Both the position numbers and the translations under genes were made by a program. This document shows positions 1 through 8,786 of a stretch of 42,739 nt of DNA, one piece after another. Below the pieces are notes generated by a model. It made no database searches, had not been told where the DNA came from, and saw nothing but the letters and a program-made list of their open reading frames with translations. How positions within the stretch are numbered: the first letter of the stretch is position 1; every line of letters starts with the position of its first letter. This stretch comes from an uncultured cyanobacterium (GTDB lineage: Bacteria; Cyanobacteriota; Cyanobacteriia; PCC-6307; Cyanobiaceae): contig CAIZQU010000070.1 of assembly GCA_903935205.1 (NCBI GenBank), forward strand, positions 1-42,739, in the 5' to 3' direction.

Positions 1-128
1 GCCGGGCATGGGAATCCAAGAGGGATTGGTTTGGTGTGAGAACCCCAAGCTCTCACGGCTCCCTGCCCGCCCAATGACCTGAGACTCGTTCTGACGCAAC
101 GCCTCTCGGGATTGTGTCCGTCAGTCAG

Positions 129-223
129 CCACCCCGGTGAGCGACCTGGAGCCGCTGCGGGGCCTCAACAACCTTCAGACCCTGAACTGCAGCTCCACCC
201 CGGTGAGTGACCTGGAGCCGCTG
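129..223 (+). repeat. Leucine-rich-repeat DNA, 66-bp period
   Basis: Two 29-nt stretches, 129-157 and 195-223, match at 28 of 29 positions and are 66 bp (22 codons) apart. Each encodes a TPVSDLEPL segment of a bacterial leucine-rich repeat. The next repeat expected upstream, at about 63-128, is not recognisable, so the array breaks off abruptly near base 125. Confidence 0.8.
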
Positions 224-2563
224 ATTGATCTGGAAGCCCTGCAAAGTCTTAGCTGCCGTGATCTCAAAATCGGAGATTTTCCCCGCGAACTACTTTTCCG
301 CGAGAGCCTACAACATCTCTATCTAGGCGGCGCCAGCATCCCAGGCATTCCTGAAGAGGTCTTGACATCGGACGCATATCCGTATTCCTACAACTGCCTC
401 TCCGCCCTTCGCGCCCACATCCTCGATCTGGAAGCAGAAGCCATCCCGATCAACAGCGTCAAGATCCTTGTGCTCGGGAATGGCGGGGTGGGTAAAACCC
501 AGCTCTGTCGCCACCTCGCCGGCGAACCCTACGATCCGGCGGTGCCCTCCACCCATGGCATCAGCGTGCAGGCGATTGCGCCGCAATCAGAGGGCGATTT
601 CACCTATTACCTCTGGGATTTCGGCGGTCAGGATATCTACCACAGCACCCATACCCTGTTCATGCGCACCGCCGCGGTGTTTGTGGTGCTCTGGACGCCG
701 GAACAGGAGGCCCTGCCGGCCAGCGATGACGACGATCCCCTGCAACGACGCCACCCGCTCAGCTACTGGCTCGATTACGTGCGCACCCTCGGCCGCCCCG
801 ATTCGCCCGTGCTGCTGGTGCAGAGCCAGTGCGACTCCGCCGCCCAGGCCAAACCCATGCCCCCCGTGGAGCCGGGCCTGCTGCAAAGCTTCGGCTGTCT
901 GCGCCCCTGCAGCTTCAGCGCCCGCACCCGGCGCGGCGCCGCCAGCCTTCAGGAGGCCCTCGCCGATGCCAGCACCTACCTCCGCGATCGCGATGGCAGC
1001 AGCAGCATCGGCAGGGGCCGCCATCTGGTGTGGCAGCAGTTGGAGGCCTGGCGCCAGGCCGATCAACATCGGCCAGCCCCGCAGCGCCTGCACCGCAGCC
1101 TCAGCCAACAGCAGTTCGCCAGCCTCTGTGAGCAGATCGGGGCTGTCAGTTCCCCGCAAGCATTGCTGCAATTTCTGCACAACAAGGGCGTGGTCTTTCA
1201 CAGCCCGGATCTCTTTCACGACCGCATCATCCTCGATCAATCCTGGGCGCTCGATGCGGTCTATGCCGTCTTCGAGCGCGGCTCCACCTATCCGTTGATC
1301 CGTGCCGATGATGGCCGTCTCTGGCCGTCCTGGCTCGCCAGCACGGTCTGGCGCGACTATGAACCCGAGGCCAGGGAGTTGTTCCTGAGCCTGATGCGCA
1401 CCTGCGCCATCCTCTTCCCCTACAACCAGGCCGATGCCGACCTGGGCCAGGAGGCCTCCTACCTCGCACCCGAACTGCTGCCGCCCCGGTCCTCGCCAGC
1501 GGTGGAGCGGCAGCTGCTGGGCCGCTGGCAGGGCAGCGATCCCTCCCTCTGCCTCACCTACAGCTATGGCTTTCTCCACGACGGCCTGGCGCGGGCCCTG
1601 CTCTGCGATCTGGGCGACAAGGCCGGCGATGGCGGCGTCTACTGGCGCTATGGCGCCTGGGTCTACGACGCCCGCAGCGGCAGCATCGCGGTGCTGGACC
1701 AGCAGAGAACAGGCGAGCGCGGCGGGCGGATCACGATCCGCTTCCAGGGGGACACCTGCGGCGACCTGGCCGACTGGTTCCAGCAACGCCTGGCCGAGCG
1801 CAACCGCCAGTTCGGCTATGCCGATCTCCAACCCAGCAGCGCCGGTTCCCTGGCCAGCTCGGTGCAGCCCAGAAACCAACGCCTGCGGCTGGAAGCCAGA
1901 CCTGGCGATCCGGCGGCCGCTGCACCTCCGCCCCAACTGGTGCCCGCGCCCCTGGAGGCCTTCCACAAAACCGGCCGGGAGGTCTTCATCTCCTATGCCT
2001 GGGGAGACAGCAGCCCCGCCGGCCAGGAGCGCCAACGGATTGTCGATCGGCTCGTGGCAGCGCTGCGCAGCCACAGCGAGGCGATCACGGTGCGCATCGA
2101 TCGCGATGAGATGCGGCCCGGTGACCTGATCAGCGCCTTCATGGATCGCCTGGCCGGCGCTGATCGGGTGATTGTGGTGATCAGCGCCAAATATCTGCAA
2201 TCGGAATATTGCATGTATGAGCTGTTCATGATCTATCAGCAGTGTCGTCGCCAGGCGGCGGACTTCCAGCGGCGCATCATCCCGATCATCCTGCCCGATG
2301 CGGGCCTCTCCGGGAAATCCATGGCACGGCTGCAGCCGGCCATTTATTGGCGTCAACAAAATAAGGACTTCGATGCCCTGGTCAAGGACAATCTTGGGGC
2401 CGTAGGCAAGAGGATGTATTCAAAATATCGCCTGATCAAAGATCTTGCCAGCAATAGCTCCGACATGATCGAATACCTTTATGATCAACTCCAGCCCCGC
2501 GACTACGACCATCCGATGACGGAAGGTTTTGCGGAGTTGTGCCGGCAGATCCTCGATCGCTGA
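137..2563 (+). CDS. LRR-ROCO GTPase with C-terminal TIR domain
   Basis: The protein (808 aa from a GTG start) opens with about three leucine-rich repeats (residues 1-75). A Ras-like ROC GTPase follows, with P-loop GNGGVGKT at 114-121 and switch II DFGGQD at 161-166. A COR-like region of about 300 residues comes next, and then a TIR domain from about 614 (REVFISYAWGD). The TIR keeps a glutamate at residue 695 (CMYEL), where NAD-cleaving TIR domains carry their catalytic Glu. ROCO proteins are GTP-regulated dimeric switches; bacterial TIR domains usually degrade or convert NAD+ or make signalling nucleotides. A sensing LRR, GTPase switch and TIR effector together suggest an NLR-like defence or cell-death protein (inference). 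The frame is open upstream only to base 95, after a TGA at 92-94, so the LRR part may be truncated. Its end overlaps the next gene's longest frame by 25 nt. Confidence 0.88.
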   Translation: MSDLEPLRGLNNLQTLNCSSTPVSDLEPLIDLEALQSLSCRDLKIGDFPRELLFRESLQHLYLGGASIPGIPEEVLTSDAYPYSYNCLSALRAHILDLEAEAIPINSVKILVLGNGGVGKTQLCRHLAGEPYDPAVPSTHGISVQAIAPQSEGDFTYYLWDFGGQDIYHSTHTLFMRTAAVFVVLWTPEQEALPASDDDDPLQRRHPLSYWLDYVRTLGRPDSPVLLVQSQCDSAAQAKPMPPVEPGLLQSFGCLRPCSFSARTRRGAASLQEALADASTYLRDRDGSSSIGRGRHLVWQQLEAWRQADQHRPAPQRLHRSLSQQQFASLCEQIGAVSSPQALLQFLHNKGVVFHSPDLFHDRIILDQSWALDAVYAVFERGSTYPLIRADDGRLWPSWLASTVWRDYEPEARELFLSLMRTCAILFPYNQADADLGQEASYLAPELLPPRSSPAVERQLLGRWQGSDPSLCLTYSYGFLHDGLARALLCDLGDKAGDGGVYWRYGAWVYDARSGSIAVLDQQRTGERGGRITIRFQGDTCGDLADWFQQRLAERNRQFGYADLQPSSAGSLASSVQPRNQRLRLEARPGDPAAAAPPPQLVPAPLEAFHKTGREVFISYAWGDSSPAGQERQRIVDRLVAALRSHSEAITVRIDRDEMRPGDLISAFMDRLAGADRVIVVISAKYLQSEYCMYELFMIYQQCRRQAADFQRRIIPIILPDAGLSGKSMARLQPAIYWRQQNKDFDALVKDNLGAVGKRMYSKYRLIKDLASNSSDMIEYLYDQLQPRDYDHPMTEGFAELCRQILDR

Positions 2564-5500
2564 GCGGCTCTTTCCCTCGGCCAGCTCCACGCTTAGGCTC
2601 CCTTTTTGCACCCGCCCCCCGCTACCCTGACTGCAAATCGGCCCCGCCGCCGTTGACCCACCTCTTCCTTTCCCACAGCAGCGCCGACGACGGCTTCGTG
2701 CGCGAGTTGCGACAGGCATTGGCCGATCTGGGACAGGAGGTGTGGATCGATTCGCGCCAGCTCAAGGGGGGTGATCCGCTCTGGAGTGCGATCCAGATGG
2801 CGATCGAATCGGCCGCGGGGTTGGCGGTCCTGGTCAGTCCCAAGGCGTTCGAATCGGATTGGGTGGTCAGGGAGCTGAAGCACGGGCTCAAGGTGCAAGC
2901 CGAGCGGGGACGGTCTGCTTTTCCCGTGGTCCTGCTGACGCTCGATGGCACGAAACCCGGTTCTCTGGCGGGCTATTTCGCTGAAAAACCCACCTACATC
3001 CCGCTGAGCAGCGCCCCCGGCGGCACCACGGCCGCCCTCCACGACATCCTGGTGGCCATTGGCCTCCGTCTCCCCACCGACCGGCCGCCGGTGCCCCAGC
3101 CGCGGCCGGAGCCGGTGGCGGAGCTGGTGCTTGAACTCAGCGACCTCGGCTTCCAGGAGCAGGACGGCGTGCGCCGCGCCGCCGCCCGCGCCCGCCTGGT
3201 CTACGAGGCCGCCATCGCCGGCCAGCCGGAGGTGGTGAGTGAGCAGATGTGGCGGCTGATCGCCCCGCTCGGGCCGGTCGAGGCGGAGGAGCTGGGCTGG
3301 TACCTGGAGCGCTGGCCGGTGTGGCCCAACCCGCTGCTGGCCGATCGGGCCAAGCGGGTGGAGGCGAACCTGATCGCCTGGGGCCAGGCCCTCCACGGCG
3401 CCGCCCTGCCGCTGCAGCCCACGGCGAACGTGCTCCAGGCCTGGGCGGGGGTGGAGGCGGGGGCCAGCCGACGCTTCTCCGTATCCGTGGATGATTCGCC
3501 GCTGCACGGCTCCAGCGAGGCGGAGCACCAGGCCGCCCGCGAGGCCGCCACCGCCCTGCTCGCCCTGCCCTGGGAACTGCTCCACAACGGCGCTGGCTTT
3601 CTGTTTCAAGGCGCCCGGCCCACCCGCGTGCGCCGCCGGCTGCCGAACAAGCGGACCCTCGCGGTGCCGGTGGTGGCGCCACCGATCCGGGTGCTGCTGA
3701 TCACCGCCCGCCCGGAAGACGACGCCTGCGGTTACCTCGACCATCGCGCCAGCGCCCTGCCCCTGGTGGCCGCCACCGAGGAGCTGGGCGAGGTGCTGCG
3801 CCTCACCTTGCTGCACCCCGCCACCTACCCCGCCCTGGAGGCGGAGCTGGCCCGAGCCCAGCAGGCCGGAGAGCCCTATCACGTGGTGCATTTCGACGGC
3901 CACGGCGTCTACGACCGCCGCGTCGGATTGGGCGGCCTCTGCTTTGAAGATCCCAGCGATAGCCACAAGCTCACCGGGCGCCGCCACCAGACGGTGTACA
4001 CCAACCAGCTGGGGCCGCTGCTGAAGGATTACCGCATCCCGCTGGTGCTGCTGGAGGCCTGCCAGAGCGCCCAGGCAGAAGCGGGCGCCGAATCGGTGGC
4101 CAGCGAATTGCTGCAGCGGGGTGTGGCCTCGGTGGTGGCGATGAGCCACAGCGTGCTGGTGGAAACGGCGCGGCGGTTTGTGGCCGCCTTCTACGCCGAG
4201 CTGGCCAAGGGCCAGCGGGTGGGCCAGGCGATGCTCGCCGGCCAGCGGGCCTTGCACAGCGACCCCAGGCGCGGCCAGCGCTACGGCATCGGCGAGCTGA
4301 CCCTGGCCGACTGGTTTGTGCCGGTGCTGTATCAGGAAAAGGACGACCCCCAGCTGTTCACGGCCACCCCCGCGCCCCAGACCAAGGAAGACCTGCGCTC
4401 CCGCTCGCGGGCAAGGCTGGGGGCGGTGCCGCCGGAGCCTGCGAATACGGGCTTTGTGGGCCGCAGCCGCGATTTGTTGGCGCTGGAGCGGCTGCTGCGC
4501 CAGGAGCGCTGGGCGGTGGTGCGCGGCCAGGGGGGCGAGGGCAAGACGGCGTTGGCGGCGGAATTGGCCCGCTGGCTGGTGCGCTCCCAGCAGCTGCGGC
4601 GCGCGGCGTTCGTGAGTGTGGAGCTCTGCAGCCACAAGGATGCGGTGCTCGATGCCCTCGGCCGCCAGCTGGTGGGCGCCGACTACTCCGCCGCCAAATA
4701 CGACAACCCCGAGCAGGCGCTGCTGCCGATCGAGCGGGCCTTGCGGGAGCAGTCCACCCTGCTGGTGATCGACAACATGGAGAGCGTGCTGCTGCCCCCC
4801 TATCTCGACACGCCGGAACTGCTGAGCGAGGAGGCGGCGCTGGAGCTGCAGGAGATTTTGGCGTTGGCGGAACGGCTGCTACGGGCGGGCGAAACGCGGC
4901 TTGTGTTCACCAGCCGCGAGGCCCTGCCGGCACCGTTTGAGGCGAACTCTCAGCGCTGGGAGCTGCACCAGCTGGGCAAGGGCGATGCGGTGGCGTTGAT
5001 CGAGCGCTCCCTTGCCGCGGTCGAGATCAGCGGCGCCCCGGGCGCTGGGGCGGGGGCAGCAGCCCTGGAGGCCCGGCGGGAGGACATCGAAGCGCTGGTG
5101 GATGCCGTGCAGGGCCACGCCCGCACCCTGGCGCTGCTGGCCCCGGAGCTGCGCCGCCGCGGCGTGGCGGCCACCCAGGCGGCCCTGGTGGAGCTGATGC
5201 AGCAGATGCAGCAGCAGGTGGCCCCGCTGCCGGCGGACGATCCACGCCGCCGCGAGCAATCACTGTTCGCCAGCGTGGAGCTCTCCCTGCGGCGCCTTTC
5301 GGCGACCAACCGGGAGCGGGCGCGGGTGTTGGGGGTGTTCCACGGCGGCGTGAACCTCGCTTTGCTGCAGGCGATGACGGGCTGGGAGGCGGCGGAGGTG
5401 GAGGGGCTGGCGATGGAGCTGGTGGGCACCGGCCTGGCCACGCCGAATCCTTACAACCACCTCTCGCTCAATCCAGCCCTCTGCCCGTATCTCAAGGCCA

Positions 5501-7077
5501 GCCTCAGCGAGGCGGAGCTGCAGGGGCTCACGGCAGGCTGGCTGGAGGCGATGGCCTCCTATCTCGACTATCTCAATCAGCAGCAAAGCCAGAACGCGGA
5601 AGTGGCGGCGACGCTGACGCTGCTGGAGTTGCCCAATCTCTTTGCCCTGCTCGATCGCTCCCGGGCCGTCGCCGATCCCGCAACCACAATTCAGCGGACC
5701 ACCTCCCTCTACAGCCTGCTGAGAAATTCGGGCAAACCGCGGCTGCTGGAGCGGGTGGCTCGGGTGCGCGAGGCCGCCGCCGCCGCCCTGGGCGAGGGCC
5801 CCTCGCATGCACGCTTTCAGGCCAGCCGCACCCGCATCGAGCAGCAGCTGGAGGCTTGGCAGCTGCGGGAGGCGTTGGCAGGTGCGCAAGCGTTGCTGCA
5901 GCAGGCCCAGGCGGCGGGGGAAGCGGCCTATGCCGAGGCGGACTACGACCTGGCGATGGCCTTCTGGCTGCTGGGTCGGGTGTTGAAAAGAGGGGGCGGA
6001 GCGCAGCAGGCCCTGCCGCTGCTGCAGGAGGCCGGCCGGCGCTTTGAGGGCATCTCCAACAAGCGCCCGGGTGTAGGCGCGGAAAAAATGGCATCCGCCT
6101 GCCTCACGGAACAAGGCGATTGTCTGCTCATCCTGGGCCGTTACGACGCTGCGGCCGCTGCCTACGAGGAAGCGATCCGCAGAGATGAACAACGGGGGGC
6201 TCTACGCGACGTTGCCGTGGGCAAAGGCCAACTCGGCACCGTCCGCCTCCAGCAGCATCGCTATGCCGAGGCCCTAAAGGCCTACCAGCAAGCCCGCGGC
6301 ACCTTCTCGCGCCTCAATGAACCGGGCAGCGTCGCCATCGCCTGGCATCAGATCGGCAGGGTGCATCAGGAAGAGGGCCAGCCGGAGGCGGCGGAGGAGG
6401 CCTACAACCAATGCCTGGCGATCAAGGTGCGGCTCAACGATCAGGCCGGGCAGGCAGGCACCCTGGGGCAACTGGGCAATCTCTACGATGAGGTTCTGCA
6501 GCGGCCGGACGAGGCGGTGCCCTTCTTGCGGCGGGCGGCGGAGATCTATCGGGAGATCGGGGATCAAGCAAGCGAAGGAAGGACCCAGAACAATCTGGCG
6601 GATACCCTCAACAAATTCGAGCGCCTTGAGGAGGCCAGGCTGGCTATTCGCCGCGCCATCGACTGCAAAGCGCCGTTTGGCCATGCGGCTGAGCCCTGGA
6701 GAAGCTGGGCCATCCTCGCCAAAATCGAAACCGCGGCTGGTAATTCCTCCGCCGCCGCCGATGCGCGGCACCAGGCTCTTACCGCCTTTCTCGCCTACCG
6801 CCGCGATGGCGGCGAAAATCAAAGCGGATCAGGCCGCCTGGCGCTGGCCGTCCGCCAGGCCCTCGCCAACGGTGATCCAGCCGAAGTCGCCTCCGCCCTG
6901 CAGCAGCTCACCGCCGATCCGGATTTTGCAAACCAGCTCCCCTTCCTCACAGCCCTCCAGGCGATCACCGCCGGCAGCCGCGACCGCTCCCTCGCCGAGG
7001 ATCCCGGCCTCAGTTATGACCAAGCCGCCGAAGTGCTGCTGCTGATTGAGGTGCTGGAAGCAGAAGCCGGCGGCTGA
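2539..7077 (+). CDS. TIR-CHAT-NB-ARC-TPR protein (STAND ATPase)
   Basis: This 1512-aa frame holds four modules (numbering from GTG 2539). A TIR domain spans about 38-150 (THLFLSHSSADD) with Glu112 in WVVREL. A CHAT caspase-like protease domain spans about 300-600, with His455 in HFDGHG and Cys508 in EACQSA as the likely dyad. An NB-ARC/STAND ATPase starts near 640, with Walker A GQGGEGKT at 663-670 and Asp745 in LLVIDN. About six TPR repeats lie at roughly 1080-1400. Such proteins are known in cyanobacterial conflict systems: the TPRs sense or bind, ATP-driven oligomerisation activates, and the effectors cleave protein or NAD+. The target is unknown. A TTG at 2653, just before the TIR core, is an alternative start; a weak TACCCT -10-like box near 2623 would suit it. 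Tight coupling to the upstream TIR-ROCO gene suggests they act together. Confidence 0.88.
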   Translation: MPADPRSLSGSFPRPAPRLGSLFAPAPRYPDCKSAPPPLTHLFLSHSSADDGFVRELRQALADLGQEVWIDSRQLKGGDPLWSAIQMAIESAAGLAVLVSPKAFESDWVVRELKHGLKVQAERGRSAFPVVLLTLDGTKPGSLAGYFAEKPTYIPLSSAPGGTTAALHDILVAIGLRLPTDRPPVPQPRPEPVAELVLELSDLGFQEQDGVRRAAARARLVYEAAIAGQPEVVSEQMWRLIAPLGPVEAEELGWYLERWPVWPNPLLADRAKRVEANLIAWGQALHGAALPLQPTANVLQAWAGVEAGASRRFSVSVDDSPLHGSSEAEHQAAREAATALLALPWELLHNGAGFLFQGARPTRVRRRLPNKRTLAVPVVAPPIRVLLITARPEDDACGYLDHRASALPLVAATEELGEVLRLTLLHPATYPALEAELARAQQAGEPYHVVHFDGHGVYDRRVGLGGLCFEDPSDSHKLTGRRHQTVYTNQLGPLLKDYRIPLVLLEACQSAQAEAGAESVASELLQRGVASVVAMSHSVLVETARRFVAAFYAELAKGQRVGQAMLAGQRALHSDPRRGQRYGIGELTLADWFVPVLYQEKDDPQLFTATPAPQTKEDLRSRSRARLGAVPPEPANTGFVGRSRDLLALERLLRQERWAVVRGQGGEGKTALAAELARWLVRSQQLRRAAFVSVELCSHKDAVLDALGRQLVGADYSAAKYDNPEQALLPIERALREQSTLLVIDNMESVLLPPYLDTPELLSEEAALELQEILALAERLLRAGETRLVFTSREALPAPFEANSQRWELHQLGKGDAVALIERSLAAVEISGAPGAGAGAAALEARREDIEALVDAVQGHARTLALLAPELRRRGVAATQAALVELMQQMQQQVAPLPADDPRRREQSLFASVELSLRRLSATNRERARVLGVFHGGVNLALLQAMTGWEAAEVEGLAMELVGTGLATPNPYNHLSLNPALCPYLKASLSEAELQGLTAGWLEAMASYLDYLNQQQSQNAEVAATLTLLELPNLFALLDRSRAVADPATTIQRTTSLYSLLRNSGKPRLLERVARVREAAAAALGEGPSHARFQASRTRIEQQLEAWQLREALAGAQALLQQAQAAGEAAYAEADYDLAMAFWLLGRVLKRGGGAQQALPLLQEAGRRFEGISNKRPGVGAEKMASACLTEQGDCLLILGRYDAAAAAYEEAIRRDEQRGALRDVAVGKGQLGTVRLQQHRYAEALKAYQQARGTFSRLNEPGSVAIAWHQIGRVHQEEGQPEAAEEAYNQCLAIKVRLNDQAGQAGTLGQLGNLYDEVLQRPDEAVPFLRRAAEIYREIGDQASEGRTQNNLADTLNKFERLEEARLAIRRAIDCKAPFGHAAEPWRSWAILAKIETAAGNSSAAADARHQALTAFLAYRRDGGENQSGSGRLALAVRQALANGDPAEVASALQQLTADPDFANQLPFLTALQAITAGSRDRSLAEDPGLSYDQAAEVLLLIEVLEAEAGG

Positions 7078-7218
7078 ACGCCCTGCCTGCCCTGCCCTGG
7101 GTGATCCCATCCTGCGAAGGCCGCTCCGCCTCTGTGGCCAATCGGCCCTGGCGATGGGCCTGCCCCATCCTCAGCGCCTCTGCCGGAAAGCAGCGTCTGA
7201 TCGCCTGCTCCAAAGCCT

Positions 7219-7269
7219 GGGTCCAAGATTGGGGCCAAGAATGGGGGCCAAGAAAGGGCCAAAGAATGG
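7219..7269. repeat. Degenerate 12-13 bp tandem repeat, about 4 units
   Basis: Four successive units resembling GGGGCCAAGAAT occur at 7219-7230, 7231-7242, 7243-7255 and 7256-7269. They differ by one to three bases and by length. Confidence 0.7.
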
Positions 7270-7293
7270 TTGAGGCCCGAAGATCCAGGCCCG

Positions 7294-7348
7294 TCTGGCG
7301 AGCCGCTGAGGCCGGTGTTGCGCGCCCGCTTGGCGAGCCGTTGAGGCC
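7294..7348. repeat. Imperfect 20-bp direct repeat
   Basis: Positions 7294-7313 and 7329-7348 share TGGCGAGCCG followed by yTGAGGCC, differing at only two or three bases. A shorter TTGAGGCC also lies at about 7270-7277. Confidence 0.65.
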
Positions 7349-7548
7349 CATCGTCCGCTGCAGCTCTCGCCCCCTTGCCAGCAACTTGGCCCCCGGCATG
7401 GCCTGCAGCCCATCCCCGCCTCCTCCCGCCAGCCCATCCAGCTGATCGCGGCAGCATTCGTGAGCGCCCTCCCTTTGTTCCAGCGCCCTCCCCCAGGTCC
7501 AGCTCCCTCCCCCTGCTCCACCGGCCTCCCTCAGCCCCCACCAGCCGC

Positions 7549-8448
7549 TCAGCCCGCCTCCAGCCAGCGCACCGGATCTCCCACCGTCAGCGGCCCGCCC
7601 GCCAGCACGCTCAGGCGGATGCCGGCGGTGACCCGGTTGTGGCGGGCGGTGGCTCGCAGGATCTCCAGGGTTTGCGGCAGGTCGCCCTGGGCCAGGGTGG
7701 TGATCACGCAGCGGGGACAGCCGCCCTCGACCCGTAGCCGCAGCCGATCGCCGATCGCCAGCACCCCACCGGTCCAGCGCTCCTCCACAAAGCCGCTGCC
7801 GCCGCTGGCTTCGATCAGCAGGTTGGGCCGGAACCGCTCCACGGCGAAATCAAGGCCAGGCGCCAACCGCCGCAACTCCGCCAGGGTGGCGGTGCTGATC
7901 GCATGAACGGGGCAGGCATCAAAGAAGGTGCCCGCCGGTAACACCAGCTCATTGGTCACGTTCTGGAAGGCGCGGCCCTCCACCTCCGGCCAAAACTGGT
8001 CGAGGCTGGCCCCGCTCGGCGGCTGATCGAGCAGCGTCACCGCCCGGCCGAGCCGCTGCGACAGGCGCTCCGCCAGGGCCGGGTCATCGCTGCGCAGGCT
8101 GGTCACCGGCGCGTCGGAACCATCAAAGGGCCCCGTCAGCTCCAGCGGAGGCAGGGGTTCGCCGGCCCGGGGTTCGGCCAGATAGCGGGCCCGGAAGGCG
8201 AGCAGATCGCCCCACAGCCGCGGGTTCTTGGCGCTGGCCACCCGCCCCAGCGCCCCATCCCAGAGGGCATAGCCCCGGTCGCCCACCACCCCGCGCGCCT
8301 CCACCTCCAGCCGCTCCAGCCGCTCCCCCAGCATCGACTTGAGCGGATAGCGCCACAGGGCCGCCACCTGGCCCACCACGGTGCCGGCGGCAGGCGCTTC
8401 GGCCAGGGAAACGGATGCCATGGCACCGGGGACGCAGGAAGAATCCAC
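7549..8448 (-). CDS. MOSC domain-containing protein
   Basis: The 299-aa protein has an N-terminal MOSC beta-barrel (VAALWRYPLKSM and GDRGYALWD, about residues 25-65). A C-terminal MOSC domain includes FRPNLLIE and the cysteine motif GCPRCVITT. MOSC domains occur in molybdenum-cofactor sulfurases and in Moco oxidoreductases such as YcbX/mARC, where the conserved cysteine handles sulfur or binds molybdenum. A soluble Moco-dependent reductase or sulfur-carrier role is therefore likely, but the substrate cannot be read from the sequence. A second in-frame ATG at 8421 (MASVSLAEAP) may be the true start. No partner Moco genes lie nearby. A dispersed repeat begins 49 bp upstream of the start. Confidence 0.85.
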   Translation of the reverse strand: MDSSCVPGAMASVSLAEAPAAGTVVGQVAALWRYPLKSMLGERLERLEVEARGVVGDRGYALWDGALGRVASAKNPRLWGDLLAFRARYLAEPRAGEPLPPLELTGPFDGSDAPVTSLRSDDPALAERLSQRLGRAVTLLDQPPSGASLDQFWPEVEGRAFQNVTNELVLPAGTFFDACPVHAISTATLAELRRLAPGLDFAVERFRPNLLIEASGGSGFVEERWTGGVLAIGDRLRLRVEGGCPRCVITTLAQGDLPQTLEILRATARHNRVTAGIRLSVLAGGPLTVGDPVRWLEAG

Positions 8449-8496
8449 TGTGCCCGCCTGGGGCGCCAGCGCCGGTGGCGGCAGCTACCGCCAGCA

Positions 8497-8786
8497 GCCT
8501 GTGGCGCGTTGCCGTCGTGGCTTCAGATCCATGGGGCGATCCCGCCATGGAACGGAACGGGGTCTCCCATGGATCCCATCCGCATCGCCTGGCGGCAGCG
8601 TGCCAACGGGCAGACGGATTGCACGGCAGCTGATCGTGCGCTGAAGACATCGTGCAATCAAGACATCCTGCACTGAAGACACGGAGCTGTTCTTGCTGCC
8701 CTTTGTCTCAGGATGAAGCCGCCATAGGCGCCCGATCGGCTCTGCCCTTGGTCAGGGTCTGGCCTGTCGCTCTACGCGCAAGGGGC
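8497..8786 (+). repeat. Dispersed MITE-like element, copy A
   Basis: The left end GCCTGTGGCGCGTT and the right end TACGCGCAAGGGGC form an imperfect terminal inverted repeat (10 of 14). Inside, arms at 8527-8544 and 8558-8574 form a hairpin built on ATCCATGGG/CCCATGGAT. A 19-mer at 8698-8716 (GCCCTTTGTCTCAGGATGA) is identical to one in copy B. There is no credible coding frame, so any mobility would depend on an enzyme supplied elsewhere. Confidence 0.75.

Larger units (their letters stand above)
7078..7548. other. Gene-free stretch with short repeats
   Basis: No frame on either strand resembles a known protein. The stretch lies between the convergent ends of the TIR-CHAT gene and the MOSC gene. 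It contains two sets of short degenerate repeats at 7219-7348 and a pyrimidine-rich tract around 7480-7540. No clear terminator hairpin with a T run was seen. Confidence 0.6.

Noticed and set aside
587-2359. A 590-codon minus-strand frame opposite the TIR-ROCO gene
   Set aside because: Composition is Ala/Gly/Leu-rich without motifs, while the plus strand encodes clear P-loop and TIR motifs.
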